Numbered from the stretch's first letter, positions 25,637 to 35,327 are shown. The stretch is 64,000 bases of DNA from a candidate division BRC1 bacterium ADurb.Bin183 (GCA_002070185.1 MWCT01000007.1:92625-156624); one strand, 5' to 3'. A program made the numbers and translations. The notes: a model not told the origin generated them from the letters alone.

Positions 25637-27085
25637 ATGCCAAGAAAAATTAAAGTGGGTGTTTTGACATTTGGCGATGGGCGGGATTTTATGCAAAAAC
25701 CGCTCACGCCCGTTAACGAGAAATTCCTCGCCGAAATAAAAAATCGCCTCGAAAAAGACGGCTTTGAGGTTGTCGCAGGAAAGGAAGTCGTTTGGCAAAA
25801 TGAAATAGCTGCGCGCGAAGGTCGCCGCATGACCGCTGCTGGCGTGGATTGTGTCATCTTCAATTTTTCCGTTTGGGCTTGGCCCCAATACTCGCGCGTG
25901 GCGGCGCAGTTCTGCCCAAAGCCGATTTTGCTTTTTGCCAATTTCAATCCGCAATATCCCGGTCTTGTCGGGATGCTCGCCAACGCCGGCTCGCTGGATC
26001 AGGTGGGCATTAAATTCTACAAAACATTCGGCGATATCAATAATGAAAAAACCTGGCAGCAGGTCAAGTCGCGCATCATTGCCATTTCCGCGCTCAATCG
26101 CCTTAAAGGGATGACGTTTGCCCTTATGGGCGGACGCTCGCTCGGCATTGACACCGCTGTGGCAGACCCCGCTCTTTGGATGAAAAAATTCGGCATAGAC
26201 GTGGACCATGTGGATCAATTTGAATTGGTCCGCCGCGCGCAATTGGAAATGAAGAAAAAAAAGGGACGTATTGATAACGCCCTTGATTTTCTCAATAAAC
26301 ATGTCGGTAAAATTCACTGGACTGCGCCCGACGCCCCCATGCGCCTGACGGAAGAATTGCTGCGCCGCCAATTGGGAATGTATTACGCCGCTTTGGATTT
26401 ATGCGCGGAATTTAAATATGATTTTTGCGGCATCAAAGGACAGCGAGAGCTCACGGAACATTTTGCCACGGCGGATGTTGCCGAGGCGTTCCTCAACGAC
26501 CCCTATGGTCCCGAAGGCGAACCGCGCGACCCTATTATATGCTCAACCGAAGCCGACATGGACGCCGCTTTGACTATGGAAATTTTCCATCTCATCAGCG
26601 GGCTGCCCGTTCTATTTGCCGACATTCGTCATTATCACACCGACCTTGGCGTCTGGGATTTGTGCAACTCGGGCGAACACGCCACCTATTTTGCCGCGCG
26701 TTCTTTTGACCCGCTGGTCAATTTGCCTAAAGTGGAATTCCGCCCCGAGGGGTTTTATTTCCCCGCCGGCGGTGCTTCTGTTTATCACATCTCCGCTCCC
26801 GGCGAAGTCACGCTGGCGCGCCTGACGCGTTCCGGCGATACCAACCGTTATCGCATGACAATTGTCCACGGCGAATTTGTCAGCTTTGGCGTAAAAAAGA
26901 ATGAAAAAATCGCCGCCGGCGTGCAGGATAACTGGCCCCATTCCTATGCACGGCTCGATTGCAGCGCGGAAGCCTTTGTCGAGGCAATCAATTGCAACCA
27001 CATTCACGGCACTTATGGCTGCTGGGTTTCTGAACTTCAAACATTCTGCGATGCGGCGGATATCGAATGTGTTGTGATTCAGTGA
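25637..27085 (+). CDS. L-fucose/L-arabinose isomerase family protein
   Basis: The ATG at 25637 is preceded by AAAGGAAC and gives a 482-residue protein (MPRKIKVGVLTFGDGRDF). An in-frame ATG at 25616 sits in a copy of the same 11-nt sequence and lacks a good ribosome site. The family fold is shown by the N-terminal sugar-binding Rossmann-like region and by the central metal/acid residues in ICSTEADMDAALTMEIFH (Glu) and LFADIRHYH (Asp). The C-terminal His is in NCNHIHGTYG. Family members convert aldoses to ketoses using Mn. Classical FucI is ~590 residues; this is the shorter branch, whose sugar specificity is often unknown. The next gene, dppA, is 96 nt downstream. Confidence 0.88.
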   Translation: MPRKIKVGVLTFGDGRDFMQKPLTPVNEKFLAEIKNRLEKDGFEVVAGKEVVWQNEIAAREGRRMTAAGVDCVIFNFSVWAWPQYSRVAAQFCPKPILLFANFNPQYPGLVGMLANAGSLDQVGIKFYKTFGDINNEKTWQQVKSRIIAISALNRLKGMTFALMGGRSLGIDTAVADPALWMKKFGIDVDHVDQFELVRRAQLEMKKKKGRIDNALDFLNKHVGKIHWTAPDAPMRLTEELLRRQLGMYYAALDLCAEFKYDFCGIKGQRELTEHFATADVAEAFLNDPYGPEGEPRDPIICSTEADMDAALTMEIFHLISGLPVLFADIRHYHTDLGVWDLCNSGEHATYFAARSFDPLVNLPKVEFRPEGFYFPAGGASVYHISAPGEVTLARLTRSGDTNRYRMTIVHGEFVSFGVKKNEKIAAGVQDNWPHSYARLDCSAEAFVEAINCNHIHGTYGCWVSELQTFCDAADIECVVIQ

Positions 27086-27181
27086 GTTTATCCGCTTGCC
27101 TCATCTCGTTATTTCCTTGCAGAGGGCAAACGAGTATTTTACACAATCCGTTTAGTTATTTCAAAATTAAGGAGTTTTTAA

Positions 27182-27997
27182 ATGAAGTTATATATTTCGT
27201 GCGATATTGAGGGCGTGGCGGGCGTGCCCAGCTGGGAATACGGCAGCCGCAATAAATTGGATTATTCCGAGGGGCGGCTTTACATGATTGGCGAAGTCAA
27301 CGCCGCCATCGAGGGCGCGTTGGAATCCGGCGCCAAAGAAATCATCGTCAACGATTCGCACGGCAACATGGTGAACCTTTTGCCCGCAAAGGTGAACAAA
27401 GCCGCCCGCCTGTTGCAGGGCGAGGTCAAGCCTTGGTCTATGATGGAGGGAATGGATAAACGCTATGACGCCGCGGCGTTCATCGGCTATCATGCAATGG
27501 CGGGAACTCAGTTCGGCTCCATGGCGCACACCTATTGCGGCGCCATTACGGCGGCTCGCGTGAACGGCGAAGTCTGGGGCGAATCCGAATTCAACGGCGC
27601 CTTCTGCGGCGCGCACGGAACCCCGCTTGTTTTTTTGAGCGGCGATGAAGCGGTAACTAAAGAGGTCAAAAAATTCATCCCCCAAATTGAAACAGCCGCC
27701 GTCAAAAAGGGCTATGGCATGAGAGCCGCGCTCTCCGTCCACCCCGAAGTTGCGCAACAAATGATTCGCGAAGGCATTATGCGCGGACTTGCGCGGCGCC
27801 GCGAAATCAAACCCTTCCTTCCCAAATCGCCCTACACGCTTGAAGTGGATCTTCGCGATCCGGATATGGCGGATATCTGCACGCGCATACCTTGCACCGA
27901 ACGCGTCGCCCAGCGCACCATCCGTTTTTGTCACAAAAATTATAAGGAAATTTATCGCGCCTTCCTTAGCATCATGTCATTAGCAAGCCGCGTGTGA
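27182..27997 (+). CDS. dppA: D-aminopeptidase, peptidase family M55
   Basis: A 271-residue zinc enzyme matching B. subtilis DppA. The metal ligands fall almost exactly in register: Asp8 and Glu10 (CDIEG), His60 (NDSHGN), His104 (GYHAMAG) and Glu134 (VWGESEF), with His116 in the region of the catalytic residue. The family hydrolyses D-Ala-D-Ala and related D-amino-acid peptides, consistent with cell-wall turnover. It has no signal peptide, so it acts in the cytoplasm. AAGGAG precedes the ATG. Its stop is followed 17 nt later by the glycosyltransferase start, so the genes are probably co-transcribed. Confidence 0.95.
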   Translation: MKLYISCDIEGVAGVPSWEYGSRNKLDYSEGRLYMIGEVNAAIEGALESGAKEIIVNDSHGNMVNLLPAKVNKAARLLQGEVKPWSMMEGMDKRYDAAAFIGYHAMAGTQFGSMAHTYCGAITAARVNGEVWGESEFNGAFCGAHGTPLVFLSGDEAVTKEVKKFIPQIETAAVKKGYGMRAALSVHPEVAQQMIREGIMRGLARRREIKPFLPKSPYTLEVDLRDPDMADICTRIPCTERVAQRTIRFCHKNYKEIYRAFLSIMSLASRV

Positions 27998-28014
27998 TGT
28001 TGAGGTGCAAAGCC

Positions 28015-29073
28015 ATGCAAGAAAAACCTTCAACCCCGCAAAAGATTTTGATTGTGCGGATGACCGCCATTGGCGATGTGGCGCACGTCCTGCCCGCCCT
28101 GAACGCCTTGCGCCTTGCCATGCCGGATGCCCGCATAGATTGGCTTGTTGATGAAATTCCCGCGCAGATTCTTATGGGTCATCCGCAAATCAATCATTTG
28201 CAAGTCCTCCGCCGCCGATGGCGGAAGGAATTTCGCCGGCACTTTTTCTCGGAGATTCGTCCGTTTTTTCGCCGGCTCCGAGCGGAGCGCTATGACTGGG
28301 CTATAGATTTTCAGGGATTGACCAAGAGCGGACTTGCGGCTTATTTCTCCGGCGCAAGGCGCATCATCGGATTCGGCGATCGCGACGGCAGGGAATTGAA
28401 TAAACTTTTCACCAACGTCAAGGTTCGCCCCCGCCCCGGTCTTCACATCGTTGAAAAAAACATTTCACTGCTTGCCCCGCTTGGAATTGAAAATCCGCCG
28501 ATTCAATTCGTTTTTCCCGATTTTGAGGCGGATAAGGTCTCTTTTGATGATAGCGGATTTTATGCGGCGGTTAACCCCGGCGCCGGTTGGCAGACCAAGC
28601 GCCTGCCGGTCTCAACGCTCGCCGCTTTGTGCGCCCGGCTCAACACCCAAAAGGGGATGCGGATTGTCATCACATGGGGTCCGGGCGAGGAGGAATTATC
28701 CAAAGATTTGCTCCAAAAGATTGCCAAAGCGGGCGCAAATGCGGAGATGTCCCCGCCTACCACGCTCCGGCAATTAGCGCGCCTCATATCCCGCGCCGGA
28801 CTCTTTATCGGCGGCGACACTGGACCCTCGCACATCGCAGCCGCGCTCGGCATTCCCACTATTTCCTTTTTTGGAGCATCGGACGCCAAAAGAAATCGCC
28901 CGTATGGCGAGCATTGCAACACAATCCAAAATACGGAGATCCCGTGCATTCCATGTTGGAAGACGCGCTGCCGTTTTAAAGATGCGCGGCATCTTGCCTG
29001 TTTGAATTCCATCACAGCCGGAGACCTTTATGATTCCGCGCTGAGGCTGCTTGAATCGAAATGCGCAAAGTGA
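28015..29073 (+). CDS. Glycosyltransferase family 9 (heptosyltransferase-like)
   Basis: A 352-residue GT-B enzyme. The start ATG at 28015 follows TGAGG; upstream GTG and ATG codons at 27994/27997 overlap the dppA stop. The GT9 hallmarks are ILIVRMTAIGDVAHVLPAL at the N-terminus, the acceptor-side DFQGLTKSGLAA, NPGAGWQTKRLP, and the nucleotide-sugar site FIGGDTGPSHIAAALGIP. Relatives (WaaC, WaaF, WaaQ) add heptose to the LPS inner core on the cytoplasmic face, from ADP-heptose. The donor cannot be told from sequence. It overlaps the following membrane glycosyltransferase by 13 nt. Confidence 0.92.
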   Translation: MQEKPSTPQKILIVRMTAIGDVAHVLPALNALRLAMPDARIDWLVDEIPAQILMGHPQINHLQVLRRRWRKEFRRHFFSEIRPFFRRLRAERYDWAIDFQGLTKSGLAAYFSGARRIIGFGDRDGRELNKLFTNVKVRPRPGLHIVEKNISLLAPLGIENPPIQFVFPDFEADKVSFDDSGFYAAVNPGAGWQTKRLPVSTLAALCARLNTQKGMRIVITWGPGEEELSKDLLQKIAKAGANAEMSPPTTLRQLARLISRAGLFIGGDTGPSHIAAALGIPTISFFGASDAKRNRPYGEHCNTIQNTEIPCIPCWKTRCRFKDARHLACLNSITAGDLYDSALRLLESKCAK

Positions 29074-30902
29074 AATGCGCCAGAAATTTTATCACCACCT
29101 CCTTTGCCCTGACCTCTCTGGGCGCGCTGCTTTTTTTTATGTTCGCCTTTGGAAGCGCAAAAGAAAATGCCATCACATCGGATGAAACGGCGCACATCCC
29201 CGCCGGCTATATGATTTGGATGACCGGCGATTACCGGATGAATATCGAACACCCGCCGCTTGTCAAAATGTGGGCTGCTCTGCCGTTGCTTTTTTGCGGT
29301 TTATACAACCCCGTTCAGGATATTGACTGGAAACGGGGAGACGAATGGCATTTCGGCGGTTATTTTCTTTATCAATTTAATGACGCCTTTTTCATCGCTT
29401 TGCTTAGCCGATTTCAGATTATCGTGCTTGGAGTCTTGCTGGGGTTGATGGTTTATCTTTGGGGCGCAAAACTCTTTGCCGCAAGCCGGGACATGCGTCT
29501 TTTTTTTGCCGGACTTTTTGCCGCCTTATTTTATTTCTCCGAGCCCAATCTGATCGCCCATTCCGCCCTTGTCACATACGACCTCGCTTTTGCATTTGTT
29601 GTTTTTGCGGCGGGGTATGTTTACTGGCTTTTGCACATGGAGGGGTTTGCGAAAAAACGGATGGCGCTTTTCATTTTTTTGATGGCGCTTGCGCCGTTGA
29701 TAAAGGTGGTGGGGTTGTTTCTTTGGGCGCTGATTTTTTTTCATTGGGGCGCGGCGGCGCTTTTTTCGCGCCGAAAGTGGAAGGCGCCCTCGCCGAGCTC
29801 GCCGCTTCGCATCCTTTCAACCCGATGGTCGAAAATTAAGATTGTAATTTTCTCCATGATTCTTTGCGGCGCATGCAGCCTTTTTTTGATATGGAATTTT
29901 TATGGATTTCGATATTATGCTTCGCCGGGATACGCTATCCCGCCGGGAGACCAGTCTGTAAAATATCTCGATTATTCGCCGATTTCCCAGCCCATCTTGC
30001 GGGAAACCCTCAATATTATGAAGGATAGGAAAATCTTTCCGCAAGGCTATATGTGCGTGCTCGGTCATGCCTTTATGGAAAAAGAGCGTCCGGCGGTGCT
30101 TTTGAAAAAGGTTAAAATGGCTGGCGGTTTTTATTCCTATTTTGTAATCACAACGATTTTGAAAACTCCGTTTATTCACCTTGCTGGGATGGCAACGGCG
30201 GCGGTTTTTTTTATATGGCTTGCGTTGCAAAACTTGATAAAGCGGCGTAAAGGAAAATTCTCCCGAGCAAGGTTTTATCTCCATCGCGCCGCCATTCCGC
30301 TTTATCTGATAATAGGTTTTTTCGCCCTAATCACCATGAGCCTGATGAACATCGGTCACCGTCTTATCCTGATGATAACGCCGCTGCAACTTCTGCTCGT
30401 CGGAAGCGTCCTCGAATATATCCTTTCGCATTTGCAAAAGACCTATGCCCGCCGAATCATCGGCGTTCTCATTATACTGGCAGCCTTTATCCCTGCCATA
30501 TTAAATTACCCGCATTACATTTCCTATTTCAATCCCATCATTAAAGACCAGCGCATGGCTGGGCGCTATCTGGTGGATTCGAACGTGGACTGGGGTCAGG
30601 ATATGAAAGCCTTAGGCGATTTTGTGACATTCAACCGCATTCCCAAAATCAATCTTTCTTATTTTGGCACCGCCGACCCTTGGTATTATGGCGTCAATCA
30701 TTGGATTGACATCGGCAGCTGGCAGATTCTCATCCCGCGATTTCGGGAAAATACGCCGGACCTTTCCATACCAACAGCGGTCAGCGCCAATATGATTGGG
30801 TATGTGGCTGCTAAACATCCGGAACTTCTCCGCGGAGGCGAGCCGCTTCTTATCGGCGGCTCCATCCTTTTATTTCCGCCTGTGGAAGAAAAGCCCCGCT
30901 AA
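29061..30902 (+). CDS. Polytopic membrane glycosyltransferase (PMT/ArnT-like)
   Basis: A 613-residue integral membrane protein with about ten or eleven hydrophobic segments. The first periplasmic loop carries SDETAHIPAGY, the acidic motif used by GT-C enzymes to bind the lipid-linked donor, then NIEHPPLVKMWAALP, as in the GT39/ArnT group. The C-terminal ~130 residues form a soluble domain (DSNVDWGQDMKALGDF, then a region around YFGTADPWYYG). Such proteins transfer a sugar from polyprenyl-phosphate to a protein or lipid on the outer side of the inner membrane. It overlaps the GT9 gene, so both may build the same surface glycan. Substrate unknown. Confidence 0.85.
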   Translation: MRKVKCARNFITTSFALTSLGALLFFMFAFGSAKENAITSDETAHIPAGYMIWMTGDYRMNIEHPPLVKMWAALPLLFCGLYNPVQDIDWKRGDEWHFGGYFLYQFNDAFFIALLSRFQIIVLGVLLGLMVYLWGAKLFAASRDMRLFFAGLFAALFYFSEPNLIAHSALVTYDLAFAFVVFAAGYVYWLLHMEGFAKKRMALFIFLMALAPLIKVVGLFLWALIFFHWGAAALFSRRKWKAPSPSSPLRILSTRWSKIKIVIFSMILCGACSLFLIWNFYGFRYYASPGYAIPPGDQSVKYLDYSPISQPILRETLNIMKDRKIFPQGYMCVLGHAFMEKERPAVLLKKVKMAGGFYSYFVITTILKTPFIHLAGMATAAVFFIWLALQNLIKRRKGKFSRARFYLHRAAIPLYLIIGFFALITMSLMNIGHRLILMITPLQLLLVGSVLEYILSHLQKTYARRIIGVLIILAAFIPAILNYPHYISYFNPIIKDQRMAGRYLVDSNVDWGQDMKALGDFVTFNRIPKINLSYFGTADPWYYGVNHWIDIGSWQILIPRFRENTPDLSIPTAVSANMIGYVAAKHPELLRGGEPLLIGGSILLFPPVEEKPR

Positions 30903-30906
30903 AATC

Positions 30907-31941
30907 TTATTCTTTGATTGCATTGATGAGCGCAAGGAGCTCCTCATGCGTTCCGATTGTGATACGGACGCCGACGTTCAATCTCGGGGCGTCCCAGAAC
31001 CTGACGAGGATTTTTTTCTTTTTCAACTTTTCATATAACGATTTACCGTCGCCATTTTCGGCAAATATAAAATTCCCCTGCGAGTCATAGACCTTGAAAC
31101 CGAGAGCGCGCAGCTCCTCCGTCAAAAAAGCTCGGTCATCTTTGATATGGTTTGCTGTTTCCTTATAATACGAATGCGCCCGAATCGCCGCGCATCCCAT
31201 CACCTGCGTCATATAGTCCACGTTATATGAGTCCTTGAGTTTGTATAGGTTGTTGATGATGTCCTCCCCGCCTAAGGCATAGCCCAACCGCGCGCCCGCC
31301 AGAGAGGATGATTTGGAAAAAGTGCGGGTGATCGCCGCATTGGGATACTGCCTTGCCAAAGCCAAGCAATCGCCATCTGCAAAATCCACATACGCCTCGT
31401 CAATGATGAAAAGAGTGCCGGGCGCGCTCGCAATCAAACGTTCCAAAATCTCCGGTTGGTAAAACGTGCCATAAGGCGGATTTGGATTGGCGATAACAAA
31501 AACCTTGAATGCAGATAAATCGGGAAATGGCGGCAACTCACCATTTTTTCCCAATTCAAAAACTTCAACCTTTGCCCCTATTTGAGCGGCAATGACCGGA
31601 TAAAGCGAATAGGTCGGATTTACCATCGCAAGCGTTTCGGATGGTTCCAGATACGCCTGAAATAAAAGGCGCAAAACCTCATCCGACCCGTTGCCGATAA
31701 AAATTTCGGATACCTTCGCATTATGTTTAACCGCAAGCAGCCGGCGCAAATCCATGCAGAGCGGATCCGGATAAAGGCGGAGCTGTGAAAACGGCGCCTG
31801 ATGAAGCGCAATCAACACATCCGGCGCCGCCGGGTAAGGATTTTCGTTTGTGTTCAACTTGATGAATTTCCCGCCTCGCGGCTGTTCTCCCGGAATATAA
31901 GGTTTTAATTTCCGCACGATTTCAGTCGGTTTTACGCTCAT
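30907..31941 (-). CDS. hisC: Histidinol-phosphate aminotransferase
   Basis: A 344-residue PLP enzyme of aminotransferase class I/II. It has the HisC-type start (LKPYIPGEQPRG, KLNTNENPYP), the FIGNGSDEVLRLLFQA substrate region, the IIDEAYVDFA Asp/Tyr pair and the PLP Lys in RTFSKSSSLAGARLGYA. It makes histidinol phosphate from imidazole-acetol phosphate with glutamate. It sits 50 nt after hisD on the minus strand; the remaining his genes are not in this window. It converges with the PMT-like gene with only 4 nt between the stops. Confidence 0.95.
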   Translation of the reverse strand: MSVKPTEIVRKLKPYIPGEQPRGGKFIKLNTNENPYPAAPDVLIALHQAPFSQLRLYPDPLCMDLRRLLAVKHNAKVSEIFIGNGSDEVLRLLFQAYLEPSETLAMVNPTYSLYPVIAAQIGAKVEVFELGKNGELPPFPDLSAFKVFVIANPNPPYGTFYQPEILERLIASAPGTLFIIDEAYVDFADGDCLALARQYPNAAITRTFSKSSSLAGARLGYALGGEDIINNLYKLKDSYNVDYMTQVMGCAAIRAHSYYKETANHIKDDRAFLTEELRALGFKVYDSQGNFIFAENGDGKSLYEKLKKKKILVRFWDAPRLNVGVRITIGTHEELLALINAIKE

Positions 31942-31991
31942 ATATCCACTCTCAATATATTCGTTATGATTAGGTTATCGTTTGCTTTTTA

Positions 31992-33272
31992 TTAAAGCCG
32001 CAATTTTATCGCTTGAGCGTGGGCGTCCAATCCTTCAACCTCCGCCAGATGAATAGCCGCCGCGCCCAGTTGCCTCAACCCTTTTTGACTAATTTGAAGA
32101 ATGCTTGTCCCTTTCATGAAATCTGTCACTGAAAGGGGAGAGAAGAACCGCGCCGTTCCGCCGGTTGGCAGGACGTGATTCGGTCCGGCTACATAATCGC
32201 CAATCGGCTCCGGCGTGAACAAACCCAGAAAAATCGCGCCTGCATTTTTCAAAAGCGGAACGAATTTCTCCGCCTCTTCTGTCATGACCTCAAGGTGCTC
32301 CGGCGCTTTAAGATTGGCGAGTTCCGCCGCCTGTTCGCGCGTCTGGACAATGACCGCCGTCCCCTGCCCCTCAATAGCTTGCCGGATGAAATCCGAACGG
32401 GGCGAAGCCTCAATCTGCCTTTTAAGTTCCGCCTTAAAAGCCTTTTCATTCAACCGACCGATGTAAATCAAAATCGGCACGGCAAGGGCATCGTGTTCTG
32501 CCTGGGAAAGAAGGTCGGCAACGATATAGGGCAGAGGCGTTGTCTCGTCCGCAATGATTAGAATTTCGCTGGGTCCTGCCACCATATCAATATCTATCAA
32601 CCCATAAAGGAGCCGCTTTGCCGCGGCAACGTAGGCATTGCCGGGACCGACAATTTTATCCACGCATTGGATGCCTGCCGCGCCGAGCGCAAGAGCCGCC
32701 ACGCCCTGCGCCCCGCCGATTCGATAAACTTCCTTAATCCCAAGGAAATGCGCTGCGCCCAAAATAACCGGATTCACAATGCCCATTTTCCCCGGCGGCG
32801 TTATAATGGCAAGGCGCTCAACGCCTGCGATTTTTGCCGGTATTGCGTTCATGAGCAGGCTCGAAGGATAGGCCGCTGTTCCGCCCGGCACATAAAGCCC
32901 CGCGGAAGAAATAGCCGTCTGGCGATATTCCAGCCGGATGCCGTTTTTCTCGCTGATGAAATAACTCTGCGGTCGCTGCTTCAAATGAAATTTTTCGATG
33001 CGGTCGGCGGCGAACTCAATGGCGGCGCGGGTTTCGGCTGACATGCCATCCCAACTTTTTTTCAAATCGTTCGCGGGAACGCGCAATGTGGCGGGCGTCA
33101 GACGCGCCCCGTCAAACCGCCTTGTAAATTCAATAACCGCCTTCGCCCCGCGTTTTTGAACAGCGGCAATTATTTCCGCTGCGCGCTTTTCCACATCCGA
33201 TTGATGAAATATAACCGGCGAAAACCGCTCCAGAATCTTCTTTTTTTGCGAAGGATATTTTAATATCAGCAT
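31992..33272 (-). CDS. hisD: Histidinol dehydrogenase
   Basis: A 426-residue zinc enzyme that performs the last two NAD-dependent steps of histidine synthesis. Family features include GLYVPGGTAAYPSSLLMNAIPA, the segments VYRIGGAQGVAALALG and KIVGPGNAYVAAAKRLLYG, DMVAGPSEILIIAD, and the active-site EPIGDYVAGPNHVLPTGGTARF region with conserved His, Glu and Asp. Length is normal (~430). It starts 10 nt after the TlpA-like gene, so the three genes tlpA-like, hisD and hisC form a probable operon, although the first has no known link to histidine. Confidence 0.97.
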   Translation of the reverse strand: MLILKYPSQKKKILERFSPVIFHQSDVEKRAAEIIAAVQKRGAKAVIEFTRRFDGARLTPATLRVPANDLKKSWDGMSAETRAAIEFAADRIEKFHLKQRPQSYFISEKNGIRLEYRQTAISSAGLYVPGGTAAYPSSLLMNAIPAKIAGVERLAIITPPGKMGIVNPVILGAAHFLGIKEVYRIGGAQGVAALALGAAGIQCVDKIVGPGNAYVAAAKRLLYGLIDIDMVAGPSEILIIADETTPLPYIVADLLSQAEHDALAVPILIYIGRLNEKAFKAELKRQIEASPRSDFIRQAIEGQGTAVIVQTREQAAELANLKAPEHLEVMTEEAEKFVPLLKNAGAIFLGLFTPEPIGDYVAGPNHVLPTGGTARFFSPLSVTDFMKGTSILQISQKGLRQLGAAAIHLAEVEGLDAHAQAIKLRL

Positions 33273-33282
33273 AACCTGCTAC

Positions 33283-34527
33283 CTATTTAATCAGATTCTC
33301 AATCTCTTTCTCAAGGTCTTCCTCGCTCATGAGCCCGATAATCACTTTTTTAATGATGCCGCTTTTGTCAACAAGCACCAGCTGCGGAATGAACTGAACA
33401 TTATATGCTTTTCCGACATTTCCTGTTTTATCCAAAAGCACAGGCAGCGAAAGATTAAACTGATTCATAAAACCTTTAATCTTCTGTTCAGGTTCGCCGC
33501 TGCTGTTGATAGTCAGAACAATGACGCCCTTCGGCTCCCATTTGGCGGAAATCTTTTGCAGGACGGGCATTTCTTTTTGGCACGGCGGGCAGAACGTTGC
33601 CCAAAAATCTAATACCACGGCGTTGCCCTTATACTGCTCAAGGGTGTGCGTTTTGCCTTTTATATCCTGCAACTTAAAAGCGGGCGCTGCTTTGCCCTCC
33701 AACGGATTCTTCTGCTCCTCCTCGGCGGCTTTTTCCTCCGCTTGACGCCGCATTTTAGCAAAGGTGAATTCGTCCACCTTGTTTGCGTCATTGGGCGGAA
33801 TAAATTGAAAAACATCTTTGCCCAGCTTTTCGTTGAGGCGGATATTCACATGCTCGTCCGTCACAAGAAATGCCAGCTCATCATCCCCGTCTTTTTCCTG
33901 AATCAGAGGCTTATTGTCAAAAATCATTTTGCGAATGCGCCCTGTTTTCTCCTCCATAAAAAGGTCAATGGACGCCTGTTTGTCGCTTAACTTTTTGACA
34001 AGGTTGATTACCTTGTGGGGCGTTCCGTCAATCTGAACGCTCTCTTTCATGGATGCCTTGAGCAGGTCTTCTTTCAGAATTTCCGAAGGTTTGCCGGACG
34101 CGGTTACATCGGCAATTCCGCTTATTTGCCCCAACGAGCCGGAACGCATCGCGTCAGAGTCTCTCAAACCATCCGAGGCGGGCTTGATGACGTATTCCTT
34201 TTCCTGCGGGAGATATTTAATAAAGGTTTTGCCATCCGAAACCATCAAGACCCCGGAGGATTGTTTATCGCTGGTGAAAACCTTTATGCGATTCGGTTTT
34301 TCCCAAACAAGAGAGCTCGAAAGAGCGGATTTGTATTCCTGATTCTCAAAGTTGATTTTTACGCTTAACAACACGTTTGCCTGATAAGTTTTGACGTCCG
34401 CATAAACCGCGTCAATCTGCTCAAAGCACGCTTTAACATCGGCGGGAAGCTCTGCGCCGGTTGCTATCCGGCAGATAAGAATTAGAAAAAGAGCAAATCC
34501 AAAAATTCGCCTCACAAAAGAAAACAT
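33283..34527 (-). CDS. Exported LolA-like/TlpA-like thioredoxin-domain protein
   Basis: The ATG at 34527 follows GGAGG by 7 nt and gives a signal peptide (MFSFVRRIFGFALFLILI...); an ATG 42 nt upstream lacks these. The 414-residue protein has two parts. Residues ~25-240 form a beta-rich domain like DUF2092/LolA-type outer-membrane lipoprotein-sorting folds (YQANVLLSVKINF, KIRKMIFDNKPL-type strands). Residues ~275-414 are a TlpA/ResA-type thioredoxin domain with redox motif FCPPC in FWATFCPPCQKEMP and the cis-Pro loop FIPQLVLVDKSG. It probably handles disulfides in the periplasm or outer envelope; the LolA-like part may bind lipid. The fusion of the two folds in one chain is known from other Gram-negative lineages, but its role is not established. 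Confidence 0.85.
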   Translation of the reverse strand: MFSFVRRIFGFALFLILICRIATGAELPADVKACFEQIDAVYADVKTYQANVLLSVKINFENQEYKSALSSSLVWEKPNRIKVFTSDKQSSGVLMVSDGKTFIKYLPQEKEYVIKPASDGLRDSDAMRSGSLGQISGIADVTASGKPSEILKEDLLKASMKESVQIDGTPHKVINLVKKLSDKQASIDLFMEEKTGRIRKMIFDNKPLIQEKDGDDELAFLVTDEHVNIRLNEKLGKDVFQFIPPNDANKVDEFTFAKMRRQAEEKAAEEEQKNPLEGKAAPAFKLQDIKGKTHTLEQYKGNAVVLDFWATFCPPCQKEMPVLQKISAKWEPKGVIVLTINSSGEPEQKIKGFMNQFNLSLPVLLDKTGNVGKAYNVQFIPQLVLVDKSGIIKKVIIGLMSEEDLEKEIENLIK

Positions 34528-34940
34528 CGCATTTCCTCCGTTCGCTGCAAAATAAATTTGTGCAGGCATCGCACAGGGCTTTCATGCCGTCAATTGATAA
34601 TTAATGAAGAAAAAACAAAAAGGGGTTAAACGGGCGTTTCTCGCCTTTGTCAAAAACTCTTTGGACAAGGCGGCTATTTATCCCGCGCCTGCCGCATATA
34701 ACTATCTATATTTCAACCTGCAATATTTGAATATCTTACAATGGATGGTTTTCAAGTCTATAGCTCGGCGAAATTGCCGCACCAATTAAAAGGCTTGCAT
34801 ATCGCGCCGAAGATGTTTTTTGAAAAAAATATTTAATAAAGGTCTTGACAGGGTTTCAGCCTCATCATTATGAGAACAATGCTTTTGTTTTCGATGATGA
34901 GAAATCAAAGGGAGATTTTTTCTTTCAAGAGAGGGTAGGA
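34528..34940. other. Intergenic region between the TlpA-like gene and rpsL
   Basis: A 413-nt gap holding divergent control regions. On the plus strand there is a good promoter before rpsL (listed separately). A 61-codon open frame at 34604-34789 (start MKKKQKGVKRAF) has no recognisable domain and I do not call it a gene. An imperfect hairpin (GCCTTTGTC with GACAAGGC near 34649-34678) lacks a T-run. Confidence 0.5.
34845..34874 (+). promoter_or_regulatory. Probable promoter of the rpsL-rpsG transcript
   Basis: A perfect -35 TTGACA (34845-34850), an 18-bp spacer and TATGAG (34869-34874), 67 nt before the rpsL ATG and preceded by an AT-rich stretch that could act as an UP element. Confidence 0.6.
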
Positions 34941-35327
34941 ATGCCGACAATTAATCAGCTGGTTCGCAAAGGACGCAAGGAGATAAACAAAAAGACCAAA
35001 AGCCCGGCGCTGCAGAATTGCCCGTTCAAACGCGGTGTGTGCACCCGTGTCTATACCACCACGCCTAAAAAGCCGAACTCGGCTCTCCGCAAAGTGGCGC
35101 GCGTCCGCCTCACTAATGGAATCGAAGTAACCGCATATATCCCCGGCGAGGGACATAACCTGCAGGAACACTCGCTTGTTGTAATTCGCGGGGGGCGTGT
35201 AAAAGACCTTCCGGGCATTCGGTATCACATAGTGCGCGGCATACTGGATACCCAAGGCGTCCAAAACCGCAAAAAAAGCCGTTCGAAATACGGAGCCAAG
35301 AAACCCAAAAAAGAAACACCTAAATAA
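34941..35327 (+). CDS. rpsL: 30S ribosomal protein S12
   Basis: A 128-residue protein beginning [11 protein letters not shown], as all bacterial S12 do; the ATG at 34941 is therefore the start, with GAGGG 5 nt upstream. Conserved decoding-centre segments are present: [21 protein letters not shown] (in parts), and [13 protein letters not shown] with the Asp-methylthiolated loop region. The Lys of TPKKPNS, changed in streptomycin-resistant mutants, is the normal Lys. First gene of the str operon, followed 42 nt later by rpsG. Confidence 0.98.
   Translation: MPTINQLVRKGRKEINKKTKSPALQNCPFKRGVCTRVYTTTPKKPNSALRKVARVRLTNGIEVTAYIPGEGHNLQEHSLVVIRGGRVKDLPGIRYHIVRGILDTQGVQNRKKSRSKYGAKKPKKETPK

Noticed and set aside
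25531..25983. Upstream part of the minus-strand frame that contains the esterase remnant
   Set aside because: Beyond 25530 the reading shows no esterase similarity and most of it is antisense to the isomerase gene.
27086..27181. Hairpin CTCGTT...AACGAG between the isomerase and dppA as a terminator
   Set aside because: The stem is interrupted and followed only by TATTTT, too weak to call.
34604..34789. 61-codon frame upstream of rpsL
   Set aside because: No family pattern, no good ribosome site, and it lies in a promoter region.
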